Shown piece by piece: positions 21,147 to 32,814 of a stretch of DNA of 64,000 nt. This DNA is from Perognathus longimembris pacificus (taxonomy: Eukaryota > Chordata > Mammalia > Rodentia > Heteromyidae), in NCBI RefSeq assembly GCF_023159225.1, contig NC_063171.1, forward strand, positions 9,659,886-9,723,885, read 5' to 3'. The notes under the pieces are model-generated. The model ran no database searches. It had not been told where the DNA came from and saw only the letters and a list, made by a program, of their open reading frames with translations. Numbering within the stretch: the stretch's first letter is position 1; every line of letters starts with the position of its first letter. Both the position numbers and the translations under genes were made by a program.

Positions 21147-24100
21147 ATGGAAGGGGAAAAAACACACTTATCCATGATCTCATTGAACATAAATGGTATA
21201 AACTCTCCGATAAAGAGGAGCAGAGTGACAGAGTGGATCTGTTAACAAAAAGTTGCTATCTGTTGTCTTCAGGAGATCCATCTTATAGCAAGGGACAAAA
21301 ATGGGCTCCCAAATGAAAGGATGGAGCAAGACCTTCCAAGCAAACACATCTACCAAAATGGCAGGGGTAGCCATCCTGAATTCAGACAAGCTGGACTTCT
21401 CATTAAAATCAGCTCAAAAAGATAAATAAGGGAACTACATTTTAATACAAGGAAAAATCCAGAATCAAGATATCACCATGATAAATTTATACTCACCGAA
21501 AAAAAGAGGCCCTAATTATGTCAAATTCTCACAGAACTACAGAACAAGATAGACCCAAAGACAATCATAGTGGGAGACTTTAATACTCCACTCTCTCCAA
21601 GAGACAGATCCAACACACAGAGGATTAGCAAGGGAGACGAAGACCTAAGTAATACCATATCCCAAATGGTTCTGACAGATCTGTACAGAGTTTTTCACCC
21701 TACAGAGACCCAATACACATTCTTCAGCAGCCCATGGAACATACTGCAAAATAGATCATGTCATAGTCCACACAAAGAACCTCAGCAAATACAAGACTAT
21801 TGACGTCATCCAATGTATTATATCTGATCACAGTGGAATCAACATAACCCTCAATAACAAAGGATACCACAGAGGCTACACAAATACTTGGAAGCTAAAC
21901 CCCTCACTGTTATCTAACACTTGGGTCACAGAGCAATTAAGGATGAAATTAATGATTTCATAAGCCACAACGACAATGAAAATACACCACAAAGAAACGT
22001 ATGGGATACAACTAAGGCAGTGCTGAGGGGAAAGATCATTGCCCTCAGTGCACACATTAAAAGAATGGAATCAGATCAGGTGAATAACCTCACGATTATA
22101 TTAAAACATTTGGAGAAACAAGAAAAAATCGAATCTAAAACGACTAGGAGGAGAGAGATCACAAAGATTAAAGAAGAGATAAATCTGATTGAAAATAGAA
22201 AGACCATTCAACAAATAAATAAAACTAAAAGCTGGTTCTTTGAGAAAATAAATAAAATTGACAGACCCATTGCAAGACTTACAAAAAAAAGAAGAGAAGA
22301 GACTCATATCCATAAGATCAAGAACTCCACCGGAAAAATTACAACAAATACACACAATATTCAAACAATCATAAGGAGCTATTTTCAGAACCTCTACTCA
22401 CTAAAGAATGATAATTTTACAGAAATGGATCAATTCTTAGAAAGGATAAACTGCCCAAACTGAACCAAGAAGAAATAAATCATCTAAATAAAACAATAAC
22501 TTACAGCGAGATGCAGGAGGTAATCAGGAGCCTCCCAACAAAGAAAAGCCCAGGCCTGGATGGATTTACCAATGAATTCTATAAAACCTTCAGTGAGGAG
22601 CTAATAACAGTACTCCTCAAACTATTCTGCGAAATAGAAACAGAGGGAGAAATCCCAAACTCATTCTATGAAGCTAATATTATACTCAACCCCAACCAGG
22701 CAAAGACCCCCCAAAAAAGAGAACTACAGACCAATAGCACTAATGAACACAGATGCAAAGCTCCTCAACAAAATATTAGCTAACAGGATCCAGAAACTGA
22801 TCAAGAAAATTATACATCATCATCAAGTAGGCTCATCCCACAGACACAAGGATGTTTCAACATCCATAAATCGATAATCGTAATTCACCACATTAACAGA
22901 GCTAAGACCAAGAACCATATCATCATCTCAGCCAATGCCCAAAAACCTTTGACAAAATACAACATCCATACACGTTAAAAGCCCTGGAGAGAACAGGAAT
23001 AGAGGGAACATTCTTTAAAACAATAAAAGCCATATACAACAGACCAACTGCTAATATCACATTAAATGGGGAGAAACTAAAACCATTCCCCCTAAACTCA
23101 GGAACAAGACAAAGATGCCCACCCTCCCCACTTATTTTCAACGTAGTGCTGGAATCCCTAGCCATAGCAATAAGGCAAGAGGAGGGCATCAAAGGGATCC
23201 ACATTGGCAGAGAAGAAATCAAGGTATCCCTATTTGCAGATGACATGATCTTATATCTGAAGGACCCAAAAAACTCAGTCCCCAAACTCCTACACCTAAT
23301 AAACCAGTTTGGCAAAGTAGCAGGATACAAAATCAACCTAAAAAAGCCAGCAGCTTTTCTGTACACCAGCAATGTACAAGCAGAAAAGGAAATTATGGAA
23401 ATAATACCATTTTCAATAGCTAAAAAAAAAGAATAAATTACCTAGGGATTAACCTAACTAAAGATATAAATGACCTATTTAATGAGAACTATAAAAATCT
23501 AAAAAGGGAAATCAAAGAGGACACCAGGAGATGGAAAGACCGCCCATGCTCATGGGTAGGCAGAATCAATATAGTGAAAATGGTCATATTGCCCAAAATG
23601 TTATACAAATTCAATGCAATGAAATAGAGAAGGCAGCCCATAAATTCCTATGGAACAGCAAAAGACCTAGAATAGCCAAAGCAATTCTAGGCAAAAAAAA
23701 GCAGTACAGGAGGTATCACAATACCTGATTTCAAGCTCTATTATGGAGCCATCATAACAAAAACAGCCTGGCAATTGGTATAAAAACAGACCTGAAGACC
23801 AATGGAATAGAATAGAAGACACAGAAATAAAGCCGCATTCTTACAGTCAGCTGATATTCGACCAAGGAGCTAAAGACATACAATGGAATAAACATAGCCT
23901 CTTCAACTACTGGTGCTGGGTAAACTGGGCAGCCATATGTAGAAAACTCAAAGTAGACCCTAGCCTATCACCATGCACCAAGATCAACTCAAAATGGATC
24001 AAGGACCTGAATCTTTGAAACTACTGAAAGACAGAGTAGGAAAGATGCTAGAACTTATAGGCACAGGAAGGAACTTCCTGAATATAGTCCCAGGGGCACA

Positions 24101-24911
24101 ATAGATAGGGGAGAGACTCCACAAATGGGACTACTACAAAATAAAAAGTTTCTGCACAGCTAAAGACATAGCCACCAAACTAGAAAGACAGCAAACCATA
24201 TGGGAAAGGATCTTCACCAGCACAGCAACAAGGGCCTAATATCCATCATCTACAGAGAACTCAAAAAACTAAGCCCCTCCAAGCCCAGTAAACCAATTAT
24301 TAAATGGGCAAAGGAGCTAAAGAGAGACTTCACAGGAGAAGAGATAAAAATGGCAAAGAAACATATGAGGAAATGTTCAACATCCCTGGCAGTAAAGGAA
24401 ATGCAAATAAAAACAACCCTGAGATATCTCCTCACTCCAGTTAGAATGGCCTATACTCTGAACTCAGGCAACAACAAATCTGGAGGAGATGCAGGGAAAG
24501 AGGAACCCTTCTCCACTGTTGGTGGAAATGCAAATTAGTACAACCACTTTGGAGAATGGTATGGAGGTTCCTCAAAAAGCTCAGCATAGACATACCCTAT
24601 GACCCAGCCATACCACTCCTAGGCATCTATCCTGAACAACAGGATATCAAAAAGACATCTGCACATCCATGTTTATTGCTGCACAATTCACAATAGCCAA
24701 AAATGGAAACAATACAGATGTCCCTCTACAGATGAATGGATCAAAAAAAATGTGGTACCTATACACAATGGAATACTACATAGCGATTAGAAATGATAAA
24801 ATATTGGTATTCGCAGGGAAATGGTCAGAACTTGAACAAATAATGTTGAGCAAGACAAGCCTAGAATACAGAAAACAAAGGGGCATGATTTCCTTGATAC
24901 ATGACTGTTAA
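21147..24911 (+). pseudogene. L1 ORF2 (remnant): L1-A ORF2 remnant (endonuclease / reverse transcriptase)
   Basis: The span of about 1,255 codons is close to the usual length of L1 ORF2. A start at 21147 leads to LNINGINSP (endonuclease motif). A TAA at 21243-21245 stops the frame after 32 codons. GDFNTPLS (about 21574-21600) is intact, and the DNA for the KIDHV motif is present but out of frame. The reverse-transcriptase segment shows [13 protein letters not shown] (22511-22783) and the catalytic FADDMILY (23146-23436). The C-terminal part is readable at 24200-24538 and 24669-24911, ending before TAA at 24909. Multiple frameshifts and stops make it non-functional, although the reverse-transcriptase aspartates survive. 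Confidence 0.9.
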
Positions 24912-25354
24912 GGTGGGGGGCGGACAGTAGACACCAGGTCTGCGAAAAAAAACCACTTCTTGTCAAATGGTATTTCCCACAGGTTTGAGTCAGCAAACTT
25001 ACATTATGTAACTAAAACCAAACAACTACTAAACATAAAAAGTCTAAAATAGACCTCTCCGTGGATCAGAATAGCTCAAAAACTATGTATGTATGATCAT
25101 AGAAGACAAGGATAAGCAAACTCTATTGTTGACGTTATATTTAAAGTTCTTGGTGAATTTCCTTTGGCATATGCCACGTGGCTACTGTATATGTTTTTGG
25201 TACACTGGGTATTGTATGTATGCCTACCTGATCTGGGGGAGGGAAAGAAAAATGAGGGTGTAAGATATCACAAGAAATGTACTCACTGCCCTATTATGTA
25301 ACTGTACCTCTTTTGCACAACACCTTGTCAACAAAATTTAATTAATGAATTAAA
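24912..25354 (+). repeat. L1-A 3' UTR
   Basis: It begins with a G-rich segment (AAGGTGGGGGGCGGAC), contains a second G-rich block near 25231 and ends with an A-rich tail after TTAATGAATT. The TGTAACTGTACCTCTTTTG box near 25299 is shared, in diverged form, with the other L1 3' ends in this window. Confidence 0.8.
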
Positions 25355-25454
25355 AAAAATCGGTATTTGGGGTAGCCTTAGATAGATTGTGTCCAAGTAA
25401 ATGGAACAGTTTCCAATACTATGAAAAAGCACATTGTATTTATCTGCCTGGATG

Positions 25455-25640
<186 letters not shown>

Positions 25641-27034
25641 AGAAAAAAGGAAACAAACAAAAAAGGAAAAAGGAAAGGCAAACCTGGTGTGATTGTACAT
25701 GCCTGTAGTAAGACAGTAGGAAGAGAAAGAAAAGAAAGAAGGAGGAAGCTGAAGGAGGAGGAAAAGAGGATATGGATACAGTTGACTAAAGAATGGATAA
25801 AATTTAACAGTCTGAAAGGCCTACAAGTAGATGGGAAGGTGGTTCATGAAAGTGAGTTAAGGTAAAAATTTAGAGGATGTTTAAATGTACTAAAGGAAAA
25901 TATCCCATTGTATCTGTCATCTACTTAACATTTCTTCTGTCTGAGATTAACACAGCTATCACAGCCTATTTACCTCCTATTCCTGTGGTCCTGATCATGA
26001 AGAAATATGACAAGAGCATTGTACAGGAGTCCCACGAAGGCCGCTCATTCATGTGCAGCTTTGCTTTGTACTTCCTTCACTAATTACAAGGAGGCTTTGC
26101 CCCTTCTGACCTCAACTCTTTGCAAAACCATGCTCGGATATGCCAGACACTCTCCAATCCCCACAGCAGCTCCCTTCATTGCCTCCTGGAGAAAGAGCTC
26201 AGATGTTTAACTGCTTTTACCACCATTTTCTCATGGTTTTGTCTACTCATTTCTAATCAAACCTGTAGTTTCTCTGTTTCTAGTAATGATTTCTTCATTC
26301 CTTCTGTCACTGAATTATAAACAAACACGTTGAGCCGTTACTTCTTTGCATCTCACTCATTCAGGTGTCCATCAAAACCACTCATGTTTTCCTCTTGACT
26401 CCTTGAGCATCTGCATGTAGAAATCATGAAACCCAAAGTGTTCCCACAAAAGCCTCCTCCCTATCATAGCAATCAAGCTCTCAATGAATGTTACTTAATT
26501 CAGGTACAGTCATCACAACATTGTGATGCAAAAACAAAAGTTGCAGTGTGATACAAAATGTCAGTGTCACCATGCTCCCACCACCATTAGGTTGTTAGTT
26601 TTCAGATATTTCACAATCTGGTCAACTTCCGTTTACCTCACCTCTCTTCCTGCCCCAGCAGCCTGCTCAGCACTACAAACACAGCTACATGGGGCCCATT
26701 TGGGGCCTCACCAAGTTTCCAGAAACATTTCCTGACTTCTCATTGATTTTTTCCCCTGTCCTAGCTTCCATACATAATCCATATGATATTGTTTTATATA
26801 TCCTTAGGTATTTTCATTTTTTTTAGTATTTTTAATTTCTTTCTTTATAAACTAATAGAGTAGGGTTACGATTTTGTATTTTGTATTTTGTTTTACTCTC
26901 ATTTCTTCTGTGCATGGGATAAGGAACACAATATGGGGTTATGGAGTTTCAAGAGTAAATGTCTAGAATAGATTTTTCTGAATAGTTACATAGAAGCTGC
27001 AGAGAAAGCAGAGTGAAGCAGAACTCCTCCTTAC
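25641..27034. other. Unique DNA downstream of the RGS7 exon
   Basis: Nothing recognised apart from the donor splice site at its right edge. Short frames at 25877-26320 and 26523-26735 have no splice signals or known product. Confidence 0.4.
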
Positions 27035-27131
27035 CAGAGAAGACGCTCGGGATCTTGGACAGAAAACTTTTGACAGTGCGGATGGGAATTCCATTTTTTT
27101 CATCTTGCATTCGTGCGATGACATCTTCCAT
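27035..27131 (-). CDS. RGS7: RGS7 internal coding exon (start of DEP domain)
   Basis: This is a 97-nt exon on the minus strand. Read from 27131 it opens with [14 protein letters not shown] and continues through [18 protein letters not shown], 32 complete codons plus the first base of a glycine codon. This is the N-terminal part of the DEP domain of RGS7, an R7-family regulator of G-protein signalling. The family is known to form an obligate complex with Gbeta5, to be anchored through the DEP domain by R7BP and GPR158/179, and to accelerate GTP hydrolysis by Galpha-i/o in neurons. Just upstream on the minus strand is a T-rich tract ending TTGTTGTTTAG (acceptor AG at 27133-27132). Just downstream is GTAAGG (donor at 27034-27033). 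The exon starts in phase 0 and ends in phase 1. The paralogue RGS6 reads differently at several of these residues, which favours RGS7. The open frame runs past the donor into intron, so that extension is not protein. The methionine is internal in the full protein, not the start codon. Confidence 0.93.
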
Positions 27132-27367
27132 CTAAACAACAAAAATAAAATTAATAAAAAATTTTAGAGTTAACTTTTGCAAATGTGTTTTCACAATTTC
27201 AATACTCATCTTTCCAAACTAAGAACAGTCACAGATTTTCACCTGTCTTGATTTATGTCTATTAATACTTTAAAGTCTGATTATCAGGAGAAAGGAAAAT
27301 AGAAAGGAACAAAAATGACTGTTTGGAATGACTTAAGCTATAATAAAACATCTGTGCTTTCTTTTGG
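27132..27367 (-). other. RGS7: RGS7 intron flank with acceptor polypyrimidine tract
   Basis: This is intronic sequence immediately upstream of the exon on the minus strand. The 40 bases next to the acceptor are T-rich when read on that strand. A TTAACTC segment around 27168-27174 is a plausible branch-point region, which is inference. No repeat is recognised until a decayed SINE at about 27368. Confidence 0.5.
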
Positions 27368-27540
27368 CAGTTCTTGGATTTGAAATCAGGTGCCTGGAGC
27401 TTGTTCAGTTGACAGCAGGCATTCTTCCCTTTGAGCTATGCTATTGTTGTTAGTTATTTTGGAGATAGCATCTTAGAGACTGTTCTGCCTAGACAGACTT
27501 CAAGCCTTTATGCTTGGGACCTGAGCCTCCGGGGGAACAG
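27368..27540 (-). repeat. Strongly decayed composite SINE, minus strand
   Basis: GCAGTTCTTGGATTTGAAATC, CCTTTGAGCTATGCTATTG and CAGACAGACTTCAAGCC follow the order of a reverse-orientation Geo composite SINE, but many landmarks are lost. Confidence 0.45.
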
Positions 27541-27564
27541 CCATGAGTACTGGGTCGCTATTGC

Positions 27565-27645
27565 CTTTTTCTGGGCTATTCTTATTTATTTTCCAGAGAA
27601 GTCTCTTGAATTCATTAGCCCACTTATTAATGGGGTGATTGTTTA
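27565..27645 (-). mobile_element. Small inverted L1 ORF2 fragment
   Basis: Read on the minus strand it gives HPINKWANEFKRLLWK, the ORF2 C-terminal segment that reads IIKWAKELKRDFTGEE in L1-A (about 24290-24350). It abuts the plus-strand L1 fragment that begins at about 27648. Confidence 0.75.
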
Positions 27646-27647
27646 TT

Positions 27648-29378
27648 ATTCTATGAGGCCAGCATAATGTTAATACCAAAAACCACAAAGGGACTTAGCA
27701 AAGAAAGTGAACTGTAGACACATTTTTTAAATGAGCATCATGAAAAATTTCTCAATAAATTTCTGGCCAACTAACTTCAATAAATAATCAAAAACAAAAC
27801 TAAAGAAACTCATATACCATGATCAAATGGGATTCCTTCCAGGAATGCAAAGCTGGTTCAATATACACAAGTAATTTACTGTAATTCAACACATCAATAG
27901 GAACGAGGCCAAGAACCACATGATCATGGCAATAGATGCAGAAAAAGCATTGATAAGATCCAACACCTATTTATGATGAAAACCCTGGCAAAACTAAGAT
28001 CTGGAGAAGCATGGGTCATTCCTCTATATAAAAAAGGCTGTATATGACAAACCCACAGCCAGCATTATACTTAATGATGAAAAGTGAAAAACATTCCCTC
28101 CAAAATCAGGAATAAGACAAGAATGTCGACTCTCTCCACTCTTCTTCAATATAGTATTGGAATTCCTTGACAGAACAAGAAGGCAAAAGACAATCAAAAA
28201 GGGGTCCAAATAGGGAAAGAAGTAAAACTCTCCCTCCTTGCAGATGACATGATCCTCTCCCAAATTATTTGGCAAAAAACTCTAGCAAAGTAGCAGGGTA
28301 TAAAATTAACCCACAAAAATAAGTAGATTTTCTGTATGCCAATGAGAAGAGTAAGGCTGAGTTCAGAAAAGTGACTCCTTCCGTAATAGCCTCAAAAAAG
28401 AAAAGAAGAGAAAAACAACAACAAAGACCTAGGAATTAACTTAACCAAAAAGTGAATAATCTCTATGATGAAAAAATTTAAAAACCTGAAAAAGGAATAT
28501 TAAAGCAGATTTAAGGAAGTGGAAAAACCTCCCATGCTCTCAAATTGGAAGGATTACCATCATGAAAATGGCAATACTGCCAAAAGCTATATACAAATTC
28601 AATGCAATACTCATCAATATTGCAGCAATATTCTTTAATGAAATAGAGGAAGCAATCTAAAATTTAATATAGAATAATGGAAGACCCTGAATAGCAAAAA
28701 CAATTCTTAGCAGGAAAAACAGTGCTGAAAAAATAGCAAGACTCAACTTCAAACTATATTGTAAAGCCAAAGTTATAAAAACAGCTTGATATTGGCACAT
28801 GAACAAACCTGGGGACCAGTAGAGTAGAAGTGAAGACCCAGAAATTATCCCACAGACCTATGGCCACCTAATCTTTGATAAGAGAGCCAAAATCATCAGA
28901 TGGGAGAAAGACAGCCTCTTCAACAAATGGTGCTAGCAGAATTGGCTATACAAGTATATAAAACTGAACTTATATCCTTAAGTATCATCCTGCACCAAAA
29001 TCAACTCCAAATGTATCAAAGACCTGTAGGTAATAGCAGAAACCATGAAAATATTAGAGGAAGGGATAGGGAATACACTAAGGCTCCTTGGCACAAGTCT
29101 AAACTTCCTTAATAAAGATCCAGAAACACAACAGTCTGAAGAAAGGCTGGATAAATGAGATTTGCATTAAATTGCAGAGCTTCTGAGTGGCAAAGTACAC
29201 AGCTCTCAAGATACACAGAAAGCCCTCAGGTTGGGAGAAGATGTTTACTAGCCATACAACAGATAAAGGCCTCATATGTAAAATATACTTAGAGCTCAAA
29301 AATTTATCCCCCCCCATAACAAATCCTCAAAGAAACAACCACCCCAATAATAAGTGGGCTAAAGAATTAAAATGAGTT
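27648..29378 (+). mobile_element. L1-C: 5'- and 3'-truncated ORF2 fragment
   Basis: It begins in the reverse-transcriptase region (TTCTATGAGGCCAGCATAAT, equivalent to the segment near 59217 in L1-B). It runs through a still recognisable LADDMI catalytic box at about 28239-28256 to a NNKWAKELK segment at about 29345-29375, where it stops without ORF2 end, 3' UTR or tail. Stops and frameshifts are frequent. It is the closest sizeable L1 to the RGS7 exon, about 0.5 kb upstream of it. Confidence 0.85.
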
Positions 29379-29419
29379 TTTTAAGACAAAAAAAGAATGG
29401 GATATAGAAGGATGTATTT

Positions 29420-29525
29420 TAATGGAGAGGGTCTGTATTTGATTCTCAGCTCTTCCAGATATTATGGTTTGAACAAGTTTGGTAACTTCTCGTGCTCATT
29501 TTCTTGTTCACAATATGATGAACAT
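29420..29525 (+). repeat. MIR remnant
   Basis: GATTCTCAGCTCTTCCAGATA, GAACAAGTTTGGTAACTTCTC and CTCATTTTCTTGTTCACAAT follow the order of the MIR core (cys-box, GGGCAAGT and CATCTGTAAAAT regions), diverged. Confidence 0.55.
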
Positions 29526-29529
29526 AATT

Positions 29530-29742
29530 TTTCCCCCTGGTCCAGGGGCTTGAACTGGGGGTCTGGGCATAGCCCCTGAGCCTCTTTGGGCTCAGGTTTA
29601 TCACTCTACCACTTGAGCCAGAGTGCTACTTCCAGCTTTTTCTGAGTAGTTTTCTGCCTTGTCTGGCTTCAAACTGCGATTCTCAGATCTCAGCCCCCTG
29701 AGTAGGTAGAATTCCAGGCCTGAGATACAGGCACCTGGCTTG
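29530..29742 (-). repeat. Composite 7SL-like + Geo SINE, minus strand
   Basis: GGGGCTTGAACTGGGGGTCTG, CTCTACCACTTGAGCCAGAG and CAGATCTCAGCCCCCTGAGTAG are clear reverse-orientation landmarks. Confidence 0.85.
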
Positions 29743-30811
29743 AATGTAATGAGCGGCATACAATATTCTCTGAGGGCCTAGAGATGGGTTAAATAGGGTA
29801 AAAATTTTAAGCTTAAATTAAGCAATATATCAAGAACCTGGTATAGGATCTAGATAGGAAAATAATTATTAACTTAGCAATGCCACATACGTACATCCCT
29901 GATACATGAGAATATTTATTCTCGAATCTTATGTTTCTTTGTGTGTGGAGAGAAAACCATTAGTGGTGTCCTTCTACCTCTTTCTGACCTGAAACCTCTT
30001 CCAAAGAATCTGTGCTGACATATCAAATATCCAGGAAAGATTTGGAATGAGCAACTGGTCAATAGGACCAATCCCTTTTGTCCTTGACTTCAAGCTCATG
30101 TTCTCATTCTCAGGGAAAGGCCTGCTCTTCCCTAGAGACAAGTACAGTAAGCTCAGGATTTGCTTTAAAAATTAAAGCTCCTTTATGCAGAACCACTTCA
30201 TTAACAGTTTCATTCACAGTTGACCCCTGTGTGCAGGATTCTATTTAGTGGTAGTTCTCTGGTTAGAAGTCAAATAGAGAAGGAGGTTGTTTGGTATCAG
30301 GCTTACAGAATGTCCCAATGCTAACATGTCATTTCTTGTGTAATGAAGATATGGAAGTATCGAAACAAGAAAGCAGATAATCTACTGTACTGTGACTCTT
30401 TTTTATTTTTTGTCATTTGTCCTTGATTCACCTAACACTGGGTTCAGAAATGAAGAATAAGCTGCTTTCCCTTGTCCACTATCAGACGCTAAGCCTGTGC
30501 ATTATCTGCTTAATGGTTTAAGCCAGGCTGGGTTAGACAGATATGGAGGAACTCTCTTTGAGTGCCCTGGGCTCACTTCCAAATCCAGAGATGGGACATA
30601 ATTCTCTCTGGCTAGAGGTTGAATTGACTCAGTGAGGAGTAAAGGTGCTTCTCAGTGAAGTTCCCTCGTAGGTCATCTGCCCCCAGAAACAAGACAAAGA
30701 GGCAAGGGACTAAGAGGGATTTTGCCTTATGTTTTACAAACTTCCATTTTTTTTCCTGAACCCATAGTTCCTACAAAAGAAAAAAAAAACTTTAATGCAA
30801 AAACAGAATAG
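29743..30811. other. Unique intronic DNA
   Basis: Nothing recognised. Confidence 0.4.
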
Positions 30812-31029
30812 CCAAATGCTGGTGGCTGACTCCTGCCCTCCTGGTTACTCAGGAGGCTGAAAACTGAGGATTATGGTTTAGGGTCAATGCAGACAGGAAA
30901 GTCATTGAGATTCTTATCTCCATACACACACAGAGTTAGAAGTGGACCTGTGGCTCAAGTGGTAAAGCACTAGCCTTGAGCAAAAAACAGGTCAGGGACA
31001 GTGGTAAATCCGAGGTCAAGCCCTGGAAC
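30812..31029 (+). repeat. Composite 7SL-like + Geo SINE
   Basis: GCTGGTGGCTGACTCCTGCC and TACTCAGGAGGCTGAAAAC mark the left half; CCTGTGGCTCAAGTGGTAAAG marks the right half, which ends AAGCCCTGGAACTG. The next base begins a long GGAA microsatellite. Confidence 0.85.
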
Positions 31030-31031
31030 TG

Positions 31032-31203
31032 AAGGAAGGAAGGAAGGAAGGAAGGAAGGAAGGAAGGAAGGAAGGAAGGAAGGAAGGAAGGAAGGAAGGA
31101 AGGAAGGAAGGAAGGAAGGAAGGAAGGAAGGAAGGAAGGAAGGAAGGAAGGAAGGAAGGAAGGAAGGAAGGAAGGAAGGAAGGGGAAGAAAGGAAGGAAG
31201 GAA

Positions 31204-31245
<42 letters not shown>

Positions 31246-31365
31246 GAAAGAAAGAAAGGAAAAAAAGAAAGAAAGAGAAAGAAAGAAAGGAAAAAAGGAA
31301 GGAAGGAAGGAAGGAAGGAAGGAAGGAAGGAAGGAAGGAAGGAAGGAAGGAAGAGAAAAAAGAAA
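31032..31365. repeat. Long (GGAA)n / (GAAA)n purine microsatellite
   Basis: About 330 bases are almost pure purine on the plus strand: (GGAA)n to about 31180, a GAAA-rich middle (31205-31310), then (GGAA)n again. It grew from the 3' tail of the preceding SINE. Open frames through it are artefacts. Confidence 0.97.
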
Positions 31366-32194
31366 AGAAGTTGTGTTCTGAAAATGTGATCATGGAAAAG
31401 TATTTAGCTATTTCTCTTGTAATTCAAATGTGATTCATCCATGAACCTTGCTATGACCTGCAATGAGGAAAAAAGCAAATAAAACAATGGCAACAAAATC
31501 TCAAAACAAAGCCAAAGAGAAAAATCACTAACCAAAAGCAAATGATCTGGCTTTTAAAAACAAAGTCACAAAAGCCACACATGCAAACACACCATCATAT
31601 CCCCTAAATTTCCTGTAACCATTCACTCAGAGGCTGTGAATTTCTCTATCAATCCTAGCATCAATGTGTGAGAGCAGTTGGGTGGGGAAGGAGACTAGAA
31701 GCAGGCCAACTCCTACAGAAATGTGGACAGCAAGAGTGTGAAAGTTATTTTAATATAATTTTACAATATTATAAGTTTCTGGAACAATTTAAAGGATAGA
31801 ACTTCAAGATACACCAGGTATTATACAATTGCTCCTTGATGTCTGTATACAGGCTGGCTCCAGAATTTTCTGAAGATACCAAGAGCTATGCATGCTAAAT
31901 CCTTTACCTGAAAATGACACAGAATTCGCATAGAAATGACACAGCTCATCCTGTAGCCTTTCAATTTAGATCATTTCTAATATTAACACAACAGTAACAC
32001 TATGTGTAGTTCTAGTACTGTATTGATTAGGGAATAAAGACAAAGGAAAGTTTGTGTGTCTTTGGTACAGATGGAGCTTTTTGTTCCTTTTTAAAAATAT
32101 TAGCATATATGAACAGTACAAGGGAATTTCATTATGATAATCCCAGTGTGCATTGAACTAGTTCACCCTCTGTTATATTCCTTCAGTCTCTCTT
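31366..32194. other. Unique intronic DNA
   Basis: Nothing recognised. Confidence 0.4.
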
Positions 32195-32345
32195 GTTTTA
32201 ATTTTCTTGGGAGACAAGGTCTTTCAGTGGAGCACAGACTAGCCTGAGTCATGCTATGTGAAACAAGGTAACCTCAACTTGAGATCCTCCTGCTTCAGCC
32301 TACAGAGTGGCTAGGATTATAGACCTATGCCACTACAACTAGTTT
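32195..32345 (-). repeat. B1-like SINE, minus strand
   Basis: GGAGACAAGGTCTTTCAGTG, GATCCTCCTGCTTCAGCCTA and GGATTATAGACCTATGCC match a reverse-orientation B1 with an internal insertion or divergence. Confidence 0.6.
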
Positions 32346-32814
32346 AGGTGGAAAATTTTAAAGAATATTCTCAGCCCATAGTTGGTTGAGTTTATCGTTG
32401 CAGAAACCCAGGTACAGAGGACAGTTTTATATATGTCTGTATATTCATAAGGATGCCATTGAGTGGTAACAAGGTGGGCTGTTTTTCTTCCCATGAACTG
32501 GTTTCTGATGGTGAAGATAATGAGCCTGGACTAACAGAGTCCTGAACTGTAGATCAAATTGTTGATGTGCCCTGGGTAACCAGCTTTCCCCAAATCTCAT
32601 TTTCTCAGAAGTAGGGCATCTGTAATATTTATTCTAGTTACAAAACTATTGAGGTCTGGAAATATCATCAGTATTCAGAAGTGGGTAAACTTCCTCACTA
32701 AGTTAGACTCAGTTCCCTGTCTGTGACAAAAGGAAGGGAATATTTTTTTATAAAAAGGAGAGAGTCCTCTGAATGCATTTGATTCCAACTATTAGTACCT
32801 TTTCACTTCAGTGT

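Larger units (their letters stand above)
18347..25354 (+). mobile_element. L1-A: full-length, inactive LINE-1
   Basis: This element of about 7.0 kb has a GC-rich 5' UTR (to about 19790), broken ORF1 (to 21005), broken ORF2 (21147-24911), a 3' UTR and a short A-rich tail. The flanks AAAAATTAGTGATTTGG (18330-18346) and AAAAATCGGTATTTGG (25355-25370) match at all but two substitutions and one gap. I read this as an aged target-site duplication that fixes both ends. The element lies antisense to RGS7. Confidence 0.9.

Noticed and set aside
22923..23372. Minus-strand open frame beginning MLVYRK, the residues I recall just before the RGS7 exon
   Set aside because: It is the antisense of the L1-A reverse-transcriptase region. 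The rest of the frame has no RGS7 similarity and it lies on the wrong side of the exon, so the match is coincidence.
27431..27667. Open frame of 78 codons close to the RGS7 exon, on the opposite strand
   Set aside because: It spans a decayed SINE and the junction of inverted L1 fragments.
31001..31393. Open frames of about 125 codons on both strands
   Set aside because: Both are translations of the GGAA/GAAA repeat.
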